Below are positions 1 through 8,244 of a stretch of DNA of 64,000 nucleotides, piece by piece. The position numbers and the translations under genes were made by a program. Origin of the DNA: Allobosea sp. CRIB-10 (GTDB lineage Bacteria > Pseudomonadota > Alphaproteobacteria > Rhizobiales > Beijerinckiaceae); NCBI RefSeq assembly GCF_900112185.1, contig NZ_FOKP01000026.1, forward strand, positions 1-64,000, in the 5' to 3' direction. The notes below the pieces were generated by a model. That model was not told the DNA's origin. It saw only the letters and a list, made by a program, of their open reading frames with translations, and did not search any database. Every line of letters starts with the position of its first letter. The stretch's first letter is position 1.

Positions 1-60
1 CGCCGTCACAGCCATCTCGGCGGCATCAGTCCCGAAGCGTTCGAACGCGCGTCGGCGTGA
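1..60 (+). pseudogene. IS3-family transposase OrfB, C-terminal fragment cut by window edge
   Basis: The first 60 bases read in frame as a 19-residue tail (RRHSHLGGISPEAFERASA) followed by TGA. An HS-L-G-SP-E-F pattern is the usual end of IS3-family OrfB integrases, just after the DDE catalytic core. Only the tail is visible, so it cannot be said whether the upstream copy is intact. A second, decayed OrfA piece follows at once, which suggests IS scar material rather than a tidy element end. Family call rests on a short motif. Confidence 0.55.
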
Positions 61-106
61 GGCTCGGCTTTGTCCACGAAACCGGGGACCGTCCAGAAGA
101 CGATTT

Positions 107-287
107 GGGCGTGGGTTCAAGATTGAGGCGGTCCGCCTGATCAAGGATCGCGGAGCGAGTGTGGCGCAGGTGACTAGGGACCCTGCTGTCCATGGGAACC
201 CGCTGCGCAAATGAGTGAAGCTCTTTTTTGGCCGATCCCGCACAGGCCCTTCCCGGCCACGGTCAGACGCAGCCGGAGCAGCTTGAG
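107..287 (+). pseudogene. IS3-family transposase OrfA, degraded remnant
   Basis: From 107 the + strand reads GRGFKIEAVRLIKDRGASVA and continues to QVTRDPAVHGNPLRK, then a TGA at 212-214. This is the N-terminal helix-turn-helix of an IS3-family OrfA, where a Trp codon normally stands at the position of this stop. The reading then resumes in another frame at 231 (ADPAQALPGHGQTQPEQLE), a sequence typical of the middle of OrfA. So the gene carries a nonsense codon and a frameshift near a T6 run at 224-229, and is cut short at about 287. It is not functional. Confidence 0.65.
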
Positions 288-327
288 ACGAGACCATGCC
301 GTGTCTCGAAGTGATTGCGGCATTTTC

Positions 328-343
328 AATCAATCGATTGATT
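328..343. promoter_or_regulatory. Perfect 16-bp palindrome, probable TetR (CecR-like) operator
   Basis: AATCAATCGATTGATT is identical to its own reverse complement and lies 31 bp upstream of the ATG at 375 of the TetR-family gene. TetR regulators normally bind such sites overlapping their own promoter. Operator role is inferred from symmetry and position. Confidence 0.6.
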
Positions 344-374
344 TAATTCTTCACCCGTGCTACTGGCCTCCGCC

Positions 375-1046
375 ATGGCACGCAAATCCATTCTCAACGA
401 CACCGAGGGCACGCGGCAGGCGCTGATCCGGGCCGGGCTCGACCTGTTTGGCCGCAACGGCTTCGACGCCACGTCGACGCGCGAGATCGCTCAGGCAGCG
501 AAGGTCAACAGCGCCGGCATCGCCTACCATTTCGGCGGCAAGGACGGGCTCCGGCAGGCCTGCGCCGAGGCGATCATCGCCCGGATACAGGCCGTGCTGG
601 TCGGCGGGGCGACCTCGGTTGCGATCGCGCTCGACCCGGCCGACCGCGACATGGCGGCCGAGCAGCTGCTGTCGCTGGTCGACCGCATGGTCGCCTTCCT
701 GACGACGGCGCCGGAGAGCGAGCTGATCGCACGCTTCGTCGTGCGCGAAATGCTGACGCCGAGCCCGGCCTTCGAGACGATCTATGGCGGGCTGTTCGAG
801 CCGGTGCATCGAAGGGTCTGCCGGGTCTGGGCGGCGGCGACCGGCATGGCGCCGGAGGCGCCGGCGACGCGGCTCGCCGTCTTCGCCGCGATCGGCCAGG
901 TCGTCTATTTCCGCATCGCGCGGCCGGCAGTCACCCGCCGCATGGGCTGGGATGGCGTCGGCCCGGACGAGGCGCGCGCCATAGCTGAGACCATCAGGCG
1001 CTCGGTCCGCGCCAGCATTCTCGCCTGCAGGGGAGAGGCGTCATGA
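375..1046 (+). CDS. TetR/AcrR-family regulator, CecR (YbiH)-like
   Basis: A 223-residue DNA-binding repressor. The N-terminal helix-turn-helix is plain (GLDLFGRNGFDATSTREIAQ, then AAKVNSAGIAYHFGGKDGL), and the C-terminal ligand domain resembles that of E. coli CecR. ATG 375 is preferred; a GTG at 357 would add six residues. The last codons overlap the following HlyD gene by 4 bp (ATGA), so the four genes up to 4067 form one operon. The order regulator, HlyD adaptor, ABC ATPase, ABC permease matches E. coli cecR-ybhG-ybhF-ybhSR, where the repressor controls export functions. Autoregulation through the palindrome at 328-343 is likely. Confidence 0.85.
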   Translation: MARKSILNDTEGTRQALIRAGLDLFGRNGFDATSTREIAQAAKVNSAGIAYHFGGKDGLRQACAEAIIARIQAVLVGGATSVAIALDPADRDMAAEQLLSLVDRMVAFLTTAPESELIARFVVREMLTPSPAFETIYGGLFEPVHRRVCRVWAAATGMAPEAPATRLAVFAAIGQVVYFRIARPAVTRRMGWDGVGPDEARAIAETIRRSVRASILACRGEAS

Positions 1047-1999
1047 TCCTCGAGTTCATCTGTTCCTTCGCCATCGCCGGCTCGCTCGGTGTCTGCGCGC
1101 CGCCCATGACCCGCGTCGTCGGCTATGTCGAGGGCGAGTATGTCCGGCTCGGCCCGATCGATACGGCGCGGATCGAGAGCGTCGCGGTCCGGCGCGGCGA
1201 GCGGGTCGCGCCCGGTGCGCTGCTCGCCGAACTCCAGGCCGACGATGCCCGCAACGCCGTCGCCGAGAGCGAGGCGCGGCTGGTGCAGGCGCAGGCGCAG
1301 CTCGCCAATCTGCTCAGCGGCAAGCGGCCCGAGGAGATCGCCGTGATCGAGGCGATCGCCGCCTCGGCCAAGGCCCAGGAGCGCGAGTCGGAGCGGGCGC
1401 TGGAACGCCGGCAGGACCTGTTCCGCCGGGGAGTCTCGACCCAGGCCGATCTCGACCAGGCCCAGACGGCGCGCGACGTCGCCGTGGCGCGGGTGCGCGA
1501 GACGGCCGCCAATCTTGCCGTCGCCCGGCTTGCGGCGCGCGAGGAGGAGATCAGGGCGGCGCGCAATCAGGTGGAACAGGCGCAGGCGGCGCTCGATCAG
1601 GCCAAGTGGCGGCTCGGCCAGCGCCGGCTGACGGCGCCGGCGGCCGGGATCGTCACCGATCTGGTGCGCCATCCCGGCGAGCTCGCCGGCCCGTCTGCTC
1701 CCGCCCTGACGATCCTGCCTGATGGCGCGGTCAAGCTGATGCTCTATGTGCCGGAGGCGCTGCTCGTCGGCACCACGGTCGGCACGCGGCTCGATGTGCG
1801 CTGCTCGGGCTGTCCGCAGGAGATGGCGGCCACCGTATCTTACGTCTCGCAGGAGCCGGAATTCACCCCGCCGGTGATCTATTCGGCCGAGACCCGGCAG
1901 AAGCTGGTCTATCTCGTCGAAGCGCGGCCCGAGGGCGGGCCCGCGACGCGGCTCCAGCCCGGCCAGATCGTCGACGTGATGCTGCGGGGGCGCAGGTGA
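1043..1999 (+). CDS. HlyD-family periplasmic adaptor subunit (YbhG-like)
   Basis: A 318-residue membrane-fusion adaptor linking an inner-membrane ABC exporter to the outer membrane. A hydrophobic N-terminal segment (residues 1-20) acts as signal or anchor. Two half lipoyl domains (about 35-70 and 195-230) flank a long Ala/Glu/Gln/Arg-rich coiled-coil hairpin (about 72-190). A beta-barrel region with RCSGCPQEM follows. It overlaps the regulator upstream and the ATPase downstream by 4 bp each, indicating translational coupling. The exported substrate is not shown by sequence; relatives handle drugs or other small molecules. Confidence 0.88.
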   Translation: MILEFICSFAIAGSLGVCAPPMTRVVGYVEGEYVRLGPIDTARIESVAVRRGERVAPGALLAELQADDARNAVAESEARLVQAQAQLANLLSGKRPEEIAVIEAIAASAKAQERESERALERRQDLFRRGVSTQADLDQAQTARDVAVARVRETAANLAVARLAAREEEIRAARNQVEQAQAALDQAKWRLGQRRLTAPAAGIVTDLVRHPGELAGPSAPALTILPDGAVKLMLYVPEALLVGTTVGTRLDVRCSGCPQEMAATVSYVSQEPEFTPPVIYSAETRQKLVYLVEARPEGGPATRLQPGQIVDVMLRGRR

Positions 2000-2928
2000 G
2001 CGAGCCCAATGTCATCGATGTGCGCGGAATGACCAAGCGTTTCGGCAAGCGCACGGTGGTCGACAATGTCGACCTCTCCGTCCGGCAGGGCGAGATCGTC
2101 GGCTTCCTCGGCCCGAACGGCTCCGGCAAGACCACGACGATCCGTTTGATCTGCGGGCTGCTCACGCCCGATGCCGGGGAGGGGACGGTACTGGGCCTCG
2201 ATGTTCGCACCCAGAGCGCCGAGATCAAGCTCCAGGTCGGCTACATGACCCAGAAATTCTCGTTCTACGAGGATCTGACGATCGAGGAGAACCTGACCTT
2301 CGTCGCCCGGCTCTACGCGCTGAAGCCGGTCGAGGACGCGGTCGCCCGCACGCTCGACACTCTCGGCCTGACCTCGCGCAAGGACCAGCTCGCCGGCACG
2401 CTCTCGGGTGGCTGGAAACAACGGCTCGCGCTCGCCGCCTGCATCATGCACCAGCCGAAACTGCTCTTGCTCGACGAGCCGACCGCCGGCGTCGATCCCA
2501 AGGCGCGGCGCGAGTTCTGGGACGAGATCCACCGCCTCGCCGGCGACGGGCTGACTGTGTTGGTCTCGACCCATTACATGGACGAGGCCGAGCGCTGCCA
2601 TCGCATCGGCTACATCGCCTATGGCAGGATGCTGGCGACCGGCACGGTCGACGAGGTGGTGAAGGGCTCGGGCCTCTCGACCTATGTCGTGCATGGCGCG
2701 CTCAAACCCGCCGAGATCGCCGAGCTCGCTAAGACCAACGGCGTCGAGCAGGTCGCGCCCTTCGGGACGACGCTGCATGTGGTCGGCACCGACAAGGAGA
2801 AGCTGCAGGCGGCGCTGGCACATCTCAAGGATCGCCCCGGCATCAGCGTCGAGCCGGATGCGACCAGCCTGGAGGACGTCTTCATCCAGTTCATGGCGAA
2901 GGCCCAGGCGGAAGGGAGGGCGGCATGA
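1996..2928 (+). CDS. ABC transporter ATP-binding protein (YbhF-like, single NBD)
   Basis: A 310-residue ATPase starting at GTG 1996. Walker A GPNGSGKTT (39-47), Q-loop Gln86, signature LSGGW (136-140), Walker B LLLLDEP (156-162) and H-loop His193 are all present, so it should be active. A C-terminal extension of about 100 residues resembles the drug-exporter (CcmA/DrrA-type) ATPases. E. coli YbhF is a fused double NBD of roughly twice this length; here one NBD is encoded, so it probably dimerises. It overlaps both neighbours by 4 bp. Confidence 0.92.
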   Translation: MSEPNVIDVRGMTKRFGKRTVVDNVDLSVRQGEIVGFLGPNGSGKTTTIRLICGLLTPDAGEGTVLGLDVRTQSAEIKLQVGYMTQKFSFYEDLTIEENLTFVARLYALKPVEDAVARTLDTLGLTSRKDQLAGTLSGGWKQRLALAACIMHQPKLLLLDEPTAGVDPKARREFWDEIHRLAGDGLTVLVSTHYMDEAERCHRIGYIAYGRMLATGTVDEVVKGSGLSTYVVHGALKPAEIAELAKTNGVEQVAPFGTTLHVVGTDKEKLQAALAHLKDRPGISVEPDATSLEDVFIQFMAKAQAEGRAA

Positions 2929-4067
2929 GCGCGCTCGCTTTGTTCTCGCCCGGCCGGCTCGGCGCGGTACTCGCCAAGGAGTTCGTGCAGATGCGGCGCG
3001 ACCGCATCACCTTTGCGATGATGCTGGTGGTGCCGATCGTCCAGCTGCTGCTGTTCGGCTATGCGATCAACAACGATCCCAAGGGCTTGCCGGCGGCAGT
3101 TCTGGCGTTGGGGCAGGATCGCTACACCCGCTCGGTCGTCGCCGCGCTGGAGGTCTCCGGCTATTACCGCTTCGCCAAGCGGCCGGAGAGCGCGGCCGAG
3201 GCCGAGAGCCTGATGGCGCGCGGCGCGATCTCCTTCCTCGTCACCATTCCCAGCGATTTCGGCATGCGGGTCGAGCGCGGCGACGAGCCACGCATCCTGG
3301 TCGAGGCCGACGCGACCGATCCGGCGGCGTCGAGCAATGCGGTCGGCGCGCTGCAGACCATCGCCAGCCGGGCGCTGACCCGGGCGCTCGGCACTGACGA
3401 ATTGAAACGCGAGCAGAGCGACAGCGCGCTCTCATTCGTGGTGCACCGGCGCTACAATCCGGAGGGTATCACGCAGTACAATATCGTTCCCGGCCTGCTC
3501 GGCGTCATCCTGCAGATGACGATGGTGATGATGACGGCGATGGCGCTGACCCGCGAGATCGAGCGCGGCACCATGGAGAACCTGCTCGCCATGCCGGCGA
3601 CGCCGGGCGAGATCATGCTCGGCAAGGTGCTGCCCTATCTCGCGGTCGGCAGCGTCCAGGTCGCGGTGGTGCTCTCGGCGGCGAAGCTGCTCTTCGGCGT
3701 GCCCTTCCTCGGCAGCCTCGGCCTGCTGCTGACCTGCGTCACCATCTTCGTGCTGGCGCTGGTGCTGCTCGGCTACACGATCTCGACCATGGCGCGCACG
3801 CAGCTCCAGGCGATGCAGCTGACCTTCTTCTTCTTCCTGCCCTCGCTGCTGCTCTCGGGCTTCATGTTCCCCTATGCCGGCATGCCGCTCTGGGCGCAGT
3901 GGCTCGGCGAGATCTTCCCGCTGACGCATTTTTTGCGCGTCGTGCGCGCGATCATGCTGAAGGGCGCCGGTCTCGATGATATCGGCACGGAGGTGTTCTA
4001 TCTCTCCGTCTTCGTCCCGCTCTATGCCGGGATCGCACTGCTGCGGTTCAGGAGCACATTGGATTGA
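2925..4067 (+). CDS. ABC-2 type permease (YbhS/YbhR-like)
   Basis: A 380-residue inner-membrane permease. An N-terminal transmembrane helix (about 30-48) is followed by a large periplasmic domain, then a block of five hydrophobic helices from about 185 to 375, the layout of ABC-2 exporters. The stretch EIERGTMENLLAMPATPGEI is the usual coupling loop. It overlaps the ATPase gene by 4 bp and ends the operon. E. coli has two such permeases (YbhS, YbhR) but only one is present here, so a homodimer is the simplest model. Confidence 0.9.
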   Translation: MSALALFSPGRLGAVLAKEFVQMRRDRITFAMMLVVPIVQLLLFGYAINNDPKGLPAAVLALGQDRYTRSVVAALEVSGYYRFAKRPESAAEAESLMARGAISFLVTIPSDFGMRVERGDEPRILVEADATDPAASSNAVGALQTIASRALTRALGTDELKREQSDSALSFVVHRRYNPEGITQYNIVPGLLGVILQMTMVMMTAMALTREIERGTMENLLAMPATPGEIMLGKVLPYLAVGSVQVAVVLSAAKLLFGVPFLGSLGLLLTCVTIFVLALVLLGYTISTMARTQLQAMQLTFFFFLPSLLLSGFMFPYAGMPLWAQWLGEIFPLTHFLRVVRAIMLKGAGLDDIGTEVFYLSVFVPLYAGIALLRFRSTLD

Positions 4068-4141
4068 CCGGACAGAGTGGCGCGCTTCGCCTGATGTTGT
4101 GGCTTGCAAAATGATAGTGACTGAGGTAGCGAGCCCGGGCC

Positions 4142-4642
4142 ATGCAGCCCAAGCTCGCTCCGCTCACCGAATGCCCCTGCGCCCTTGCGGTCGAGACCGT
4201 CGGCGAGTGGTGGAGCATCCTGATCCTGCGCGACGCTCTGCAGGGGCTTACCCGCTTCGACGAGTTCGAGCGCAGCCTCGGCATAGCGCCGAACATGCTG
4301 ACGCGCCGGCTGAAGCATCTCTCCGAAAGCGGACTGTTCGAGCGGCGGCTCTATAGCGAGCGGCCGAAACGCTACGAATACGTGCTGACCGAGAAGGGCA
4401 GGGACGTCTTTCCAGTCGTCGTGGCGCTGATCGGCTTCGCCAACCGGCATCTTGCGCCCGAAGGCGCCTCGCTGCTGCTGGCCGAGCGCGGGACCGGGCG
4501 GCCGATCACGCCGATCGTCGTCGACGCCGCCACCATGCAGCCGGTCACCGCGGACAGCGCCACGGTCATTGCCGGGCCGCGCGCCAGCAACGATCTGCGC
4601 GAGCGCCTCGCGGCGCGCCAGGCCGCCACCCAAGCCAGATGA
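4142..4642 (+). CDS. HxlR-family winged-helix transcriptional regulator
   Basis: A 166-residue regulator. The HxlR signature is clear: CPCALAVETVGEWWSILILR, then a winged helix with IAPNMLTRRLKHLSESGLFE. A conserved N-terminal Cys (in ECPCA) is often redox- or electrophile-sensing in this family. The C-terminal 60 residues form an extra domain that is common in longer HxlR proteins. Its last four bases overlap the start of the ketosynthase gene at 4639, so the two are translationally coupled and the regulator probably controls that gene. Confidence 0.88.
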   Translation: MQPKLAPLTECPCALAVETVGEWWSILILRDALQGLTRFDEFERSLGIAPNMLTRRLKHLSESGLFERRLYSERPKRYEYVLTEKGRDVFPVVVALIGFANRHLAPEGASLLLAERGTGRPITPIVVDAATMQPVTADSATVIAGPRASNDLRERLAARQAATQAR

Positions 4643-5922
4643 ATCAGGAGCCTGTCATGCGCCGTATCGTCGTCACCGGGCTGGGCGTCGTCTCGCCTCT
4701 GGGCTGCGGCACCGAGCTCGCCTGGCAGCGCCTGCTCGCCGGCCGCTCGGGCCTGCGCCGTCTGCCGGACGTGGTCGCCGAGACCCTGCCGGCCAAGGTC
4801 GCCGGCCTCGTGCCTGGCAAGGCCGAGGATAATGAGGGCGGCTTCGATCCGGATGTGGCGATCGCGCCGAAGGACCAGCGCAAGATGGATCGCTTCATCC
4901 AGTTCGCGCTGGTCGCGGCCAAGGAAGCGCTGGCGCAGGCCGGCTGGCAGCCGCAGGACGAAGCGCAGCGCGAGCGCACCGCGACCGTGATCGCCTCGGG
5001 CATCGGCGGCTTTCCGGCCATCGCCGAGGCTGTCCGCACCACCGACCAGCGCGGCGTGCGCCGGCTCTCGCCTTTCACCGTGCCGTCCTTCCTGGTCAAT
5101 CTCGCCGCCGGCCATGTCTCGATCGATCATGGCTTCAAGGGGCCGATCGGCGCGCCGGTCACGGCCTGCGCCGCCGGCGTGCAGGCGATCGGCGATGCGG
5201 CCCGGATGATCCGGGCGGGCGAAGCCGACATCGCGCTCTGCGGCGGCAGCGAGGCCTGCGTCGACCTCGTCGCGCTTGGCGGCTTCGCTGCGGCGCGGGC
5301 GCTGTCGACCGGCTTCAACGACGAGCCGGAGAAGGCCTCGCGCCCGTTCGATCGTGACCGCGACGGCTTCGTCATGGGCGAGGGCGCCGGTATCCTGGTG
5401 ATCGAGGCGCTGGAGCATGCGCAGGCGCGCGGCGCGACGATTCTCGCGGAACTCACCGGCTACGGCACCAGCGCCGACGCCTATCACATCACCTCCGGCC
5501 CCGAGGACGGCTCGGGCGCGCGCCGGGCCATGGAGACGGCGCTGAAGCAGGCGGGCCTGAAGCCCGGCGATGTCGCCCATCTCAACGCCCATTCGACCTC
5601 GACGCCGGTCGGCGATCGTGGCGAACTTGCTGCGATCAAGGCGGTGTTCGGCGATCAGGGCGGCATCGCGATCAGCGCGACCAAGGCGGCAACCGGCCAT
5701 CTGCTCGGCGCGGCCGGCGGGCTGGAGGCGGTCTTCACCATCCTCGCCTTGCGCGACCAGATCGCGCCGCCGACGCTCAATCTCGAGAATCCGGACGAGG
5801 ACGCGGCCGGGCTCGACCTGGTGGCGAAGACGGCGCGGCCGCTGGCGATGGAGCACGCGATCTCGAACGGCTTCGGCTTCGGCGGCGTCAATGCCAGCGT
5901 GCTGTTCAGGCGCTGGGCCTGA
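4639..5922 (+). CDS. fabF: Beta-ketoacyl-ACP synthase II (FabF family)
   Basis: A 427-residue condensing enzyme that extends acyl-ACP with malonyl-ACP. The catalytic triad is in place: Cys177 in TACAAG, His318 in NAHSTSTPVGD and His354 in TKAATGHLLGAAG. Length is close to E. coli FabF (413), with a slightly longer loop near residues 57-70. An ATG at 4657 (MRRIVVTGLG) would remove six residues, but the overlap with the regulator favours 4639. No acpP, fabG or fabD lies nearby, so this is probably an accessory copy. Whether it serves membrane lipid synthesis or a special product cannot be told. Confidence 0.9.
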   Translation: MNQEPVMRRIVVTGLGVVSPLGCGTELAWQRLLAGRSGLRRLPDVVAETLPAKVAGLVPGKAEDNEGGFDPDVAIAPKDQRKMDRFIQFALVAAKEALAQAGWQPQDEAQRERTATVIASGIGGFPAIAEAVRTTDQRGVRRLSPFTVPSFLVNLAAGHVSIDHGFKGPIGAPVTACAAGVQAIGDAARMIRAGEADIALCGGSEACVDLVALGGFAAARALSTGFNDEPEKASRPFDRDRDGFVMGEGAGILVIEALEHAQARGATILAELTGYGTSADAYHITSGPEDGSGARRAMETALKQAGLKPGDVAHLNAHSTSTPVGDRGELAAIKAVFGDQGGIAISATKAATGHLLGAAGGLEAVFTILALRDQIAPPTLNLENPDEDAAGLDLVAKTARPLAMEHAISNGFGFGGVNASVLFRRWA

Positions 5923-5927
5923 GCCTC

Positions 5928-6917
5928 TCAGAGCGTCACCACGACCTTGCCGAACTGCTCGTTCGATTCGAGATAGCGATGCGCCTCGACGATCTCTTCG
6001 AACGGAAACGTCCGGGCGATGATCGGCTTCAGCGAACCGTTACCGAGCCCGTCGAGGATGAACGCCTTGGCGGCGGCGAGGCGCTTAGGGTCGCCGATGA
6101 TCTCGTGGACGAGATAGCCGCGCAGCGTAAGGCTCTTGCCCAGCACATTGAAGAGCGGGAAAGGCGTCGCTTCCGGGCTGAGGCCGCCATAGTTGAACAG
6201 GATGCCACCGCGCGCCATCGCCGCGGTCAGCGGCAGGAAGGCTGGGCCACCGGCCGCGTCGAACACCACCCTGACGCCCTCCTCGCCGGCGATGTCCTTC
6301 AGCCGTATCTCGAGGTCTTCCTCGGCCGAGGCGATGACATGGGCCGCGCCGGCCTCGCGCAGTGTCTGCGCCTTCCGCGAGGTCCGCGTCACCGCGATCG
6401 GGATCCCGCCGATCCGATTGGCGATCTGGATCGCGGCGAGGCCGACGCTGCTCGACGCGGCGGTGATCACCACATGCTCGCCCCGCTCGAGCCGGGCGAT
6501 GTCGATCAGCGCGCCATAGGCGGTGAGGTACTGCATCCAGCTCGCCGCAGCTGCCTCCCAGCCGAGCGCCGGCGGGTGCTTCACCACCAATTCGGCCGGG
6601 ACCGTGACGAGCTCGCCATGCACCGGCCAGCGCAGCATCGAGCGGGGCGGCACCAGGCTGACCGCATCGCCGGGCGAGAGGCCTTCGACGCCCACGCCGA
6701 CGCTTTCGATCAGGCCGGCGGCTTCAAGACCGATCCCCGCAGGAAATTGCGCCTGCTCGATGTAGGTGCCTGACCGAAACAGGGCTTCGGCACGGTTGAG
6801 GCCGAGCGCCCTGGTCCGGATCCGGACCTCGCCGGGCCCGGGCGGTGGGATGTCGATCTCCTCGATGGTCAAAACCTCGGGGCCGCCAAGGCGGTGGAAG
6901 CGAACTGTGCGGGCCAT
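5928..6917 (-). CDS. Zinc-independent MDR oxidoreductase, quinone-reductase-like
   Basis: A 329-residue medium-chain dehydrogenase/reductase starting MARTVRFHRLGGPEVL; an open frame extends 41 codons upstream but that part has no family-like sequence. GroES-like domain at about 1-120; Rossmann domain with AASSSVGLAAIQIA near residue 150 for NADPH. The structural-zinc Cys cluster is absent, which points to the quinone oxidoreductase/zeta-crystallin branch. It is transcribed divergently from the LysR gene at 7021, the usual arrangement for a LysR target. Substrate unknown. Confidence 0.85.
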   Translation of the reverse strand: MARTVRFHRLGGPEVLTIEEIDIPPPGPGEVRIRTRALGLNRAEALFRSGTYIEQAQFPAGIGLEAAGLIESVGVGVEGLSPGDAVSLVPPRSMLRWPVHGELVTVPAELVVKHPPALGWEAAAASWMQYLTAYGALIDIARLERGEHVVITAASSSVGLAAIQIANRIGGIPIAVTRTSRKAQTLREAGAAHVIASAEEDLEIRLKDIAGEEGVRVVFDAAGGPAFLPLTAAMARGGILFNYGGLSPEATPFPLFNVLGKSLTLRGYLVHEIIGDPKRLAAAKAFILDGLGNGSLKPIIARTFPFEEIVEAHRYLESNEQFGKVVVTL

Positions 6918-7020
6918 GCTCGTAACTCCAAAGCAGGGTGAATGAATGAGCTTTGGCAGCGCGCTCCTCTGCGATAAACTCTGCTGCAGGATCGATAATC
7001 GGAACGGATGATTTCGAATC

Positions 7021-7917
7021 ATGGATCGCCTCACCAGCATGAGCGTCTACGTCAGGGCGGTCGATCTCGGCTCCTTCGCTGCGGCGGCCGCTGCGCTCGG
7101 CCTGTCGGCGCCGATGGTCGGCAAGCATGTCCGCTTCCTGGAGGAGCGGCTGGGCGTCCGGTTGCTCAACCGCACGACGCGGCGGCAGAGCCTGACCGAG
7201 TTCGGCCGCGCCTATTACGAGCGCTGCCGGACCATTCTCGCCGAGACCGATGCGGCCGATGCGCTTGCCGCCGACCAGCTGGGCGAGCCGCGCGGCAAGC
7301 TCCGGGTGGCGCTGCCGGTGCTGTTCGGCCGCTGCTGCGTCATGCCGATCCTGCTCGATCTCGCGCGCCAACATCCGCAGCTGCAGCTCGACCTTGCCTT
7401 CGGCGACGGCTTCGTCGATCTGGCCGAAGGCGGGCACGACCTCGCGATCCGCACCGGCGAACTGCACGATGCAGCCAATCTCGTGACGCGCCGCGTCGTT
7501 CGCCAGCGCATGATCGTCTGCGCCGCGCCGTCCTATCTCGAAGCCCGCGGAACGCCGACGCAGCTTGCCGATTTCGCCGATCATGACGCGCTGATCTATC
7601 GCCGCTCCGGCGGCGTGCGGCCCTGGCTATTCCCTCGGGAGGATGGGCCAGCGGCGGAGGTGATACCGCGGCACCGTCTACGGTTCGACGATCTCGAGGC
7701 GATCGCCGATGCGGCCGTGCTCGGCATGGGGCCCGCCTGGCTGCCGTCCTGGCTGGTGCGCGAGCGCCTCAAGGCGGGGGAATTGGTCGAGCTGCTGCCG
7801 GACGAGGGGCGGCAGCCCTATGACGTCCACGCGCTCTGGTTGCAGACGCCGCATCTGCCGCCGAAGGTGCGCGTCGCCATCGACGCGCTGGCGGCGGAGC
7901 TGCCGGGGCTGATGTGA
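7021..7917 (+). CDS. LysR-family transcriptional regulator
   Basis: A 298-residue regulator: winged HTH at 1-60 (MDRLTSMSVYVRAVDLGSFA, with RLGVRLLNRTTRRQSLTE) and a substrate-binding domain at about 90-295. It belongs to the large group that represses or activates a divergent oxidoreductase, here the MDR gene ending at 5928. The C-terminus ELPGLM with TGA is encoded by a 20-bp sequence (7896-7915) that recurs exactly at 8667-8686, where it reads ELPGLM with TAA. The gene end has therefore been duplicated around the adjoining toxin-antitoxin pair. Confidence 0.9.
   Translation: MDRLTSMSVYVRAVDLGSFAAAAAALGLSAPMVGKHVRFLEERLGVRLLNRTTRRQSLTEFGRAYYERCRTILAETDAADALAADQLGEPRGKLRVALPVLFGRCCVMPILLDLARQHPQLQLDLAFGDGFVDLAEGGHDLAIRTGELHDAANLVTRRVVRQRMIVCAAPSYLEARGTPTQLADFADHDALIYRRSGGVRPWLFPREDGPAAEVIPRHRLRFDDLEAIADAAVLGMGPAWLPSWLVRERLKAGELVELLPDEGRQPYDVHALWLQTPHLPPKVRVAIDALAAELPGLM
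7896..7915 (+). repeat. Direct repeat, left copy, at lysR 3' end
   Basis: ggagctgccggggctgatgt, which codes for the last residues of the LysR protein. An identical 20-mer stands at 8667-8686, with the toxin-antitoxin pair between the two copies. The bases beyond each end differ. Confidence 0.9.
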
Positions 7918-7930
7918 GGCGCTTGTGCAC

Positions 7931-7972
7931 TGCCCAGAAAGGACTAGTTATCTGACTAGGCTGATCTGGGCA
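7931..7972. promoter_or_regulatory. Nested dyad upstream of antitoxin gene, probable TA operator
   Basis: Two inverted repeats share one centre at 7951.5: outer arms TGCCCAG (7931-7937) and CTGGGCA (7966-7972), inner arms CTAGT (7944-7948) and ACTAG (7955-7959). The site ends 11 bp before the antitoxin ATG. Phd-type antitoxins bind such dyads to repress their own operon. A transcript terminator for lysR is less likely because no T-tract follows. Confidence 0.5.
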
Positions 7973-7983
7973 CGGAGGGCCGC

Positions 7984-8241
7984 ATGAAAACTTGGCCGGT
8001 GCAGGATGCGAAGGCTCGCTTCAGCGAGTTGCTCGAGACCTGTCTCAGGGAAGGCCCCCAGATCGTCAGCAGGCGAGGCGCCGATGCGGCCGTCCTGGTC
8101 CCGCTGAAGGATTGGGAGCGGCTTCAGCGCAGCGTGAAGCCCACATTGAAGGAATTGCTCCTCGCAGATGAGGCCCGTGTCGATCTCGATCTGCCCAAGC
8201 GCGGCAGGCTTCGCCGGCGCGAGCTGGGGGATCTCGTCTGA
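7984..8241 (+). CDS. Phd/YefM-family antitoxin
   Basis: An 85-residue antitoxin. The N-terminal half (KTWPVQDAKARFSELLETCL, then GPQIVSRRGADAAVLVPLKDW) is the Phd/YefM dimer and DNA-binding fold. The basic C-terminal tail rich in Leu and Arg is the part that usually wraps the toxin. A PIN toxin gene begins 3 bp after its stop, so both are made from one message. A dyad lies directly upstream. Confidence 0.88.
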   Translation: MKTWPVQDAKARFSELLETCLREGPQIVSRRGADAAVLVPLKDWERLQRSVKPTLKELLLADEARVDLDLPKRGRLRRRELGDLV

Positions 8242-8244
8242 GGC

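Noticed and set aside
4372..5856. Open frame of 494 codons on the - strand
   Set aside because: Antisense of the FabF and HxlR genes; composition (Arg, Ala, Asp, Gln) is typical of GC-rich shadow frames.
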